From contig QANY01013250.1 in assembly GCA_003255025.1 (NCBI GenBank), positions 2,341,023 through 2,405,022 on the forward strand: a DNA stretch of 64,000 nucleotides, written 5' to 3'. Made by a program: the position numbers and the translations under genes. The stretch is from Datisca glomerata. Its lineage: Eukaryota > Streptophyta > Magnoliopsida > Cucurbitales > Datiscaceae. Shown here in pieces: positions 58,228 to 64,000 of this stretch. The notes under the pieces are model-generated. The model was not told where the DNA came from. It did no database searches and worked only from the letters and a program-made list of their open reading frames with translations. Within the stretch, counting starts at the first letter, position 1. Every line of letters starts with the position of its first letter.

Positions 58228-59330
58228 TAAGCAAGCGTCCCGTTCATAGAATATCATATTCGATGAAACTGTCAAGAACTTCGGTTTCGAGTAGTTAGTG
58301 GATGAACCTTGTGTGTATAAATTGATAGACGTAGGGAATGTGGTTTTTCTTATTTTATACGTGGACGATGTTCTACTCATTGAGAGTGATGAAGGAAAAT
58401 TGGTTGATGTGAAGATCTGGCTTGCAAAGCCATTTGATATGAAGGATATTAGAGAAGCTAACTTTGTCCTAGGTATTCAGATCTTTCAAAATCGGAAGAA
58501 TAGACAGTTGACACTCTCCCAATCATCTTATTTTTGTAAGGTGATGGATCACTTCTGTATGTAAGACTGTAAGAAGGGATATCTTTCCTTTAGGCATGGA
58601 GTCAGCATCTCCAATGAGCAGTCTCCCAAGACTCCTCAAGAAGAGGAAGACATGAGAAAGATTCTCTATGCCTCAGTCGTAGGAAGTCTCATGTATGCGA
58701 TCATTTGCACTAGACCAGATATTTGCTACAATGTGGGAGTGGTAAGTCATTTTCAATCTAATCCTAGACTCGAGCACTTGAATGTTGTCAATCATATCCA
58801 TAATTATCTTAGTAGATGAAGAACTACATTCTTTTCTCTTCAAGTACTGACTTGAATATGACGGGCTATACCGACTCTGATTTTTAAGTAGACCAACATT
58901 CCAGGAGTTCCACTTCAGAATTGGTGTTCATCCTAAATGGTGAAGTAGCGGTATGGAGAAGTATCAAACAATCTTGCATCACTGATTCTATCATGAAAGC
59001 TGAGTATGTGGTGGCTTGTGAAGCTGCAAAGGAGACTGTCTGGCTTAGAAAGTTCCTAAAAACTCTGGAAGTTGTTCCATATGCTGAAAAACCCATGAAA
59101 CTTTATTGTGACAACAGTGGGGCTGTAGCAAACTTGAAGGAACCAAGGACCACAAAAGATCCATACTCATAAAGTGAAAGTACCACCTCATCAGAGAGAT
59201 TGTTCTGTGCGGAGATGTTGAAGTAATGCACATATCGATGGTTAATAACTTGACAGATCCATTCACGAAGACTTTAAGCAGTAAAGTCTTTAATGGTCAT
59301 CTAGAGGGCATGGGGATAGGAGATTGTACA
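58228..59330 (+). pseudogene. copia-2 RT C-terminus and RNase H
   Basis: Holds the RT active-site block that copia-1 has lost: FLILYVDDVLLIESD at about 58,348-58,390 with an intact YVDD, then VLGIQIFQNRKNRQLTLSQS. After a stop at 58,562, the connection NEQSPKTPQEEEDMRKI and TRPDICYNVGVVSHFQ follow (58,610-58,760). RNase H EAAKETVWLRKFLKTLEVVP and LYCDNSGAVANLKEP lie at 59,020-59,150. Frameshifts at about 58,820, 58,890 and 59,165 inactivate it. Confidence 0.87.
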
Positions 59331-59356
59331 TGCCAACTTTAGTCCAAGTGCGAATT

Positions 59357-61096
59357 TTTTGGAATTATGTCCACAAAGTGTGGTGTAATAACAATTTATG
59401 AGTAAATAGTTATTTCTGAGACATTTACATATTCTTGAATTTTATGAATAAATGAAAGTTTTCTTTAATTAAAATGTATTTATAATTTACTTTTGTTCTA
59501 GAACTATTATCAACGAAAGAAGAGTAAAGACAAAGCAGTCTTCCTGATAAACTCTTCTGAGATAGTTCAGAATGTTATTTGTAGTTTTTGGATCGACTGG
59601 ACGATCGAACCCAATTATAACTATTAGGTTGAACCAAAGGATGTCAGTCTCGGGGCATAGCAGTGGAGACTCTAACGGTTGACCTAAACATATTGTGGAA
59701 CATGTTGAATAGACCAGTAAGTAATTAGTTTAGAGCAATACTGTTTATCTAGGCTGTCAGGACCACGATTCAACTATATTGGAGTTGCTAATTCATATAT
59801 ATGGAATTGGTGACAATATTTCAAAAGCAAAAATATCACTTTATGTTTTATTGATGGGTGTATGTATAAATAAACCAGACCTGGTACTCGATGACATGAG
59901 TCATTGAATAAGATATGATGAATTGTACGAGACACTTCACAGATATGTCTTTCTTGTTCACAGTTAATATAGGAGTTAAGTAAATACTAACTAAAGAGGT
60001 AAAATGGTAATTTTACATCTCACACTTGCTACTGATACTCATGAAGTATAATATCATAAAATATTTCGTGGACCGTGAAATATAAATATTTATTTACATC
60101 AACAGAAAATGTAGCGCACATGAATCAATAGTTCATTTGGCATCAGACCTATAGTGGAGTCGTACGATGTAAGAATTAAATAAGTCAAGAATTTATTGAG
60201 ATAAATTAGTTGGGTATTTGAATTCTAAATCTTTGTTCATGTGGATCCATTCAATTTTAGGAGTAGTTCATAATGACAGGAATAAGAAACAATTTTAGTT
60301 GGACCAAAAACGTGTTTTGGACCAAGGTACACGTCCCGAGCCCATATGAGATGGGTGTCATCACTATATTAGTGAAATCCAAAATTAATGTTCAAATTAA
60401 TTATTTTATTATTTTATAATTATTGGATAATTAGTAAATAAAATAATTAATTAATTGATAGAAATAAACTTAATTCATTAGTTTAGACGGATGAATTTGG
60501 ACACAATTTTGACTCAAAGGGAAGATGTTAAAATCGCATATGAAGGTCAAATGAGAGGGGATTTTTGGTTTTTAACATAGAGGGGTATATGGGTAAGATT
60601 TGTAATAAATATATAAGGGATTGCATTAGGGTTGCATCTCTAACCCAACTTAGTGTGTTAACTAGAGCATAAAAAGTTTCTCTCTCCCTATTCCTACTAT
60701 TGCCTCCGAAATCTATAGGGGAACATAAAAAAAATTGCTTTCTTTTCCACAGTTATTTTAAGAGTCCACACTCAATTCCTGTTAATATCCTTATGAGTTA
60801 TACTTTTGATTCTAACGATTGGTTATCGATGCAAAGATCAATTACTAGCTCTATGAATCTTAGGAATGAGGAACACGAAATAGAGAGTTGGATCCCGCCA
60901 AATTAGAATTTCTCCATCACAAGAAAATATATAAATAGTTTTTATCTCTTCTCAATACGTTTATACAATTATGCATGTTCACTGGTTGGTTTTGTGTTTA
61001 ATTCGATTAAAAGTTTGCCTTAAAATTTTTTATATCCCCCCTATGAATTAGTCATGGTTCATTAATTTTTTACAAAATCTAAAACTCGATCCAATA
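59357..61096 (+). repeat. copia-2 3' LTR
   Basis: Starts at TTTTGGAATTATGTCCACAA (TGTTGG mutated) after a degraded polypurine tract at 59,341. Ends CCAATA (CA changed to TA) at 61,096. About 1.74 kb, longer than its partner. Blocks such as CCCGAGCCCATATGAGAT recur in both LTRs. Confidence 0.87.
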
Positions 61097-61205
61097 ATTA
61101 CTTCATCTTCCTATTTATAAATCAGAACTCAAATCTGCTCCAGTGAGGAACCCAGGAACTGTTCCTTTTTCAGTGGATGTCTTGGACAAAAAGTTACGTC
61201 CTAAA
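61097..61205 (+). pseudogene. DUF688-like gene, continuation after copia-2
   Basis: After the candidate target copy ATTAC the frame reads HLPIYKSELKSAPVRNPGTV (about 61,102-61,163). The APVRNPGTVPF block is diagnostic of plant DUF688 proteins, where it is followed by a Trp-Glu containing segment. Here an extra T seems to shift the frame before CAGTGG (61,172). Beyond about 61,205 no homology is visible. Together with 33,235-33,351 this is one disrupted exon. Confidence 0.72.
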
Positions 61206-61965
61206 AGCTTGGAATATGTTGTTTCCATATTTTTCTCTAGTTCTAGCAGATATAATTATGAAATAGAAATGGACTTGAAAGGTGTAATGGGAAGGAAGAG
61301 GGAGATAATGGGAAGGAAGAGGGAGGGAGAGGTATTTTTTTTATTGAAAGGGTGTATTTTATATTTTGGCATGAATGAATAGTAATCCATTATATACGAT
61401 GATTAATTCAGTTGATCCCTCTTTTAAAGAGACCGTCTAATTGATATCAGAGAGAAAGAACTTGCATGAATCGGTTGCAACGTGTTCTCGCTAATGAAAA
61501 GGTCATCTTCTTCTCCACATTCTCACAATCCGTCGTACTAACAACACGTGTGACAAAATGCTAAATACTATAAGTTATGAGCTAAGATATATGCTCATAT
61601 ACTTCATAAATGACCATTGAATCCATTATATTCGAAGATTAATCTAATTAATCCATCCCTAAAAGAAATCGTCTAATTGATGATAGAGTGAAAGAACTTG
61701 CATGTGAAATGAGATATTTCTTGCATTGGTTTTAATGCATTCCTGACAATGGGAAGGCATCCTTTTCTTCTTAAAGAGCTATTCCATTAAAGTTGAAAGT
61801 CCTGATGAGAAGGCTTCCCCATTAAAGTTGTCTTCAAACCCTAAGGAGAGTTACTCCATTCTAGCGTTTATGTTTACGGTGAATGTGTGATACAAACTTG
61901 GGATTTTCAATTCTTTGGTTGAGGCACATTGTTATACCTATTTTTCAGACATTCATAAAAGACTA
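61206..61965. repeat. Repeat-rich flank
   Basis: A GA-rich direct repeat with ATGGGAAGGAAGAGGGAG in two copies lies at about 61,290-61,325 and is complementary to 32,490-32,515. A loosely repeated segment has GATTAATxxAxTTxATCC and AAAGAACTTGCATG at about 61,400-61,470 and 61,635-61,705. A stretch around AACACGTGTG (61,547) resembles 32,268. No gene is seen. Confidence 0.6.
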
Positions 61966-61969
61966 GGTC

Positions 61970-62150
61970 TCCTTGAACCCGAGAACGAGGTCCCCAAGTA
62001 CCTAAGGACTAGGTCCCCCTAGACCTGAAGATGAGGTACCTAGATACCCGACAATGAGGTACCCTAGACCTAGGGATGAGATCCTTAAGTACCCAAGGAC
62101 GAAGTCCCCCTCGACCCGAGGACAAGGTCTCCAAGCACTCAAGGGTGATC
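61970..62150. repeat. Degenerate minisatellite
   Basis: About seven imperfect units around GACGAGGTCCCCAAGTACC, each followed by an ACCCGAGGA-like spacer. Unit length is about 25-30 bp. It may be part of an unrecognised LTR element covering 61,930-62,529. Confidence 0.7.
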
Positions 62151-62529
62151 CCCAACCTTAAACATATCAAATATGAGCTCAGTCCCAGTGCTGAAGTAAA
62201 TTTATTATAAGGCTGTCATCAATGAACCAAGACTGAGGGTTAGCGAACTTGATGTTTTATCTAAGTCCAATGAGGGAAAAAACACTGAGATAGAAGGCAA
62301 ATCCTTAGGCGGGAAAAGTTCTCGCCTCCCTCAAACTCAACTTTTAGACCGAGGCGTGAACCAAGCCAAGGACAAAGTGTCATCAATGAAATTAAATGCG
62401 CATCCACCAATCAGGAGCCAGGCTAATGGTGAACATATGAAGCCCATGAATCGAAGAGTCAATCAGCTGACCATCTCAGGGTGTCATCAAGATCATTTAA
62501 TATGGGCGGTCTAATGAGGACCAAGATAG
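62151..62529. other. No gene recognised
   Basis: Moderately GC-richer sequence between the minisatellite and the next LTR. No reading frame of note. Could be part of a decayed LTR element. Confidence 0.4.
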
Positions 62530-64000
62530 TGTTGGCGTGGTGCCTTTTAAAAATTTATTAAAATGAATCTTTTTCGATAAAAGAAAATAGTGCGACGCAA
62601 AGGTTTCTAAAAAAAAAACTTTTACTGAAAATTATTTTCAATCAGGATCCATTATATATTTATATATTAAATCTAAGACATACATGGATATGAATCATAT
62701 ATATCTTGTAGTCTATATCAAACATCCTTACGAACCAACGATCATGCATTCTCACGAACAATGGACTTTGAGATCCACATCAAGATCTTCCAATCCAATC
62801 TTCAAACGTACTAGAACGTGTGTGGGCACATAAAATAATCAAAAATACTTTTTATGTCCCCAGATGTACTCAACACATGAGATCTAGAGATTTACTGAAA
62901 ATGATTAATTATTGTGAGACAATCCTCTGAGAGAATATGATGATAATTCTTTCAGAGCTTTTTGATTAACTTTTTTAATCACATAGAAAATTCACCCTTA
63001 TAGCAAATGTGTTCTCAACTCTCTATCAACACTAAGGCCAATAGAATAATATATATATATATATTCTAGATAATGACATATAAGATTTTTAGGGATAAAC
63101 TAAAAATAATATTTAATTTCAAAAGACCCATTGTAATTTGTGCACAACTGCAGTGCCACATCACACTGCAATTACCATGAGCTATTACAGTGCCTCACCA
63201 CACTACAGTATTGCAACTACAATTCCATGTGGCACTTCAATAGTTCATGTCAATCTTTGATTCACAATCATTAATTGACATATGGCAATTACTACGAGTT
63301 AAAGATTTATTTTAATAAGATAAATATCTATTAGTTAATTCAAAATTAACATATCTGATTATCTCCATCGGTTAACTTATCTGTTAATTCACAAATAACA
63401 GATTTAGTTGATTCAAATTATTATCTAATAATAATTTATAATTATTAATAATTAGATATTCTGTCTCAATTATCTATAATTAGAAGTTTAATCAATATCA
63501 TTATATCTATATATATGTGTGTGTGTGTGTGTGTTTGTGATGTAATTTCCAAAATTTATATATTAATAATTCAATTAATTAATTCTTCATTAATTAATCA
63601 CACAAAATTATCTCATAATTACGTACTTGCGCTAGAATAAAAATTTCTTTTGCAAGTCAGTCCTTTTTTCATGTCCGGAAATATTCACACTCTAAACTGC
63701 GTAGTACATATGTGACTTGGGGACCATGGACCTATAATCTTAAGCTCCAATAATAATATTATTAATTAAACACTTTAATTAAATAATATTATTTATTAAT
63801 TCTATTATTACTCCACTATAAATATGGAATTGCACTCTTAGATATTATAGAATGTATTTACAGAGTATTCTCGTGTAAATACATTTATAGAATCATTTCA
63901 CATAGTTCTATCATTTAATTATTGGTTACTAAATTAGAGATGGTCGAAATTACCATTTTACCTTCTAATTACCTCTTGATCCTTAAGTAGCATTAATTCA
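62530..64000. mobile_element. Second copy of the 2.2-kb LTR, cut by the window end
   Basis: Starts TGTTGGCGTGGTGCC and is collinear with 55,998 to about 57,545: the shared TTGTAGTCTATATCAAAC, TGTACTCAACACATGAGAT-like text and AATTACGTACTTGC blocks come in the same order. Identity is about 75-80%. It lacks the GC palindrome near the start. The last about 680 bp and whatever follows are outside the window. Confidence 0.82.
63514..63536. repeat. (TG)n microsatellite
   Basis: About ten TG units with one T interruption following a TA tract, inside the partial LTR. Confidence 0.93.

Larger units (their letters stand above)
33352..61096 (+). mobile_element. Ty1/copia retrotransposon copia-2, twice interrupted
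   Basis: The 5' LTR is 33,352-34,675, PBS 34,678, gag about 36,420-37,255, integrase start to 37,965, then a viral/gypsy block (37,966-55,020). Integrase end and RT start are at 55,025-55,997, an LTR-only insertion at 55,998-58,227, the rest of RT and RNase H at 58,228-59,330, and the 3' LTR at 59,357-61,096. Flanks ATTAG (33,347-33,351) and ATTAC (61,097-61,101) fit a 5-bp target duplication with one change. The two sides join into one DUF688-like exon. The element is dead. Confidence 0.88.

Noticed and set aside
1..64000. CRISPR array, operon or bacterial defence system
   Set aside because: The palindrome clusters have irregular spacing and no spacers of uniform length, and the DNA is clearly plant nuclear.
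1..64000. tRNA or rRNA genes
   Set aside because: Only tRNA-complementary primer-binding sites of retroelements were found; no cloverleaf-like gene was recognised by eye.

Overview
The window is nuclear DNA of a flowering plant, probably a eudicot. This is shown by spliced plant genes with GT-AG introns, AT-rich intergenic DNA, nested Ty1/copia and Ty3/gypsy retrotransposons, a MAIN-like plant mobile domain gene, an endogenous plant pararetrovirus and a decayed chloroplast psbB fragment. The species cannot be named from the sequence. There are few host genes and most of the right two thirds is transposon or viral debris.

Left third (1-19,650), all minus strand. Positions 342-1,045 hold the first two coding exons of a DnaJ (J-domain) co-chaperone of the DNAJ10 type; the rest lies left of the window. 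Positions 4,738-19,355 hold a complete CLPX gene, the AAA+ unfoldase of the mitochondrial Clp protease. I could place all 15 coding exons; they join in frame to 708 codons plus stop with every hallmark residue present. Its introns carry LINE pieces, a copia gag/RT remnant and several local duplications. Between the two genes lie a cluster of six palindromes, a 129-bp tandem duplication, a hairpin-like inverted repeat and the psbB-derived insert.

Middle (19,660-32,190). A Mutator-like element (MULE) with imperfect terminal inverted repeats and short palindromic subterminal repeats carries a degenerate MAIN-like gene and a MuDR-type transposase fragment. A 9.4-kb copia element (copia-1, 21,672-31,072) sits inside it. 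Copia-1 has a truncated 5' LTR, a 322-bp inverted duplication in its leader, and a deletion of the RT catalytic block.

Right (32,190-64,000). A DUF688-like gene starts at 33,235 and is cut after about 117 bp by a second copia element (copia-2, 33,352-61,096, candidate target duplication ATTAG/ATTAC); its reading continues at 61,102. Copia-2 is itself interrupted twice: by a 17-kb block (37,966-55,020) of scrambled endogenous pararetrovirus (Caulimoviridae) with an embedded gypsy fragment, and by a 2.2-kb LTR-only insertion (55,998-58,227). A second copy of that LTR begins at 62,530 and runs off the window. The viral block contains at least ten segments in alternating orientation with deletions and stop codons, so it is a fossil and not an intact virus.

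Order of events inferred from nesting: the MULE and the DUF688 gene came first; copia-1 entered the MULE and copia-2 entered the DUF688 gene; the virus/gypsy block and the LTR-only insertion then entered copia-2. I found no CRISPR, operon, rRNA or tRNA features.
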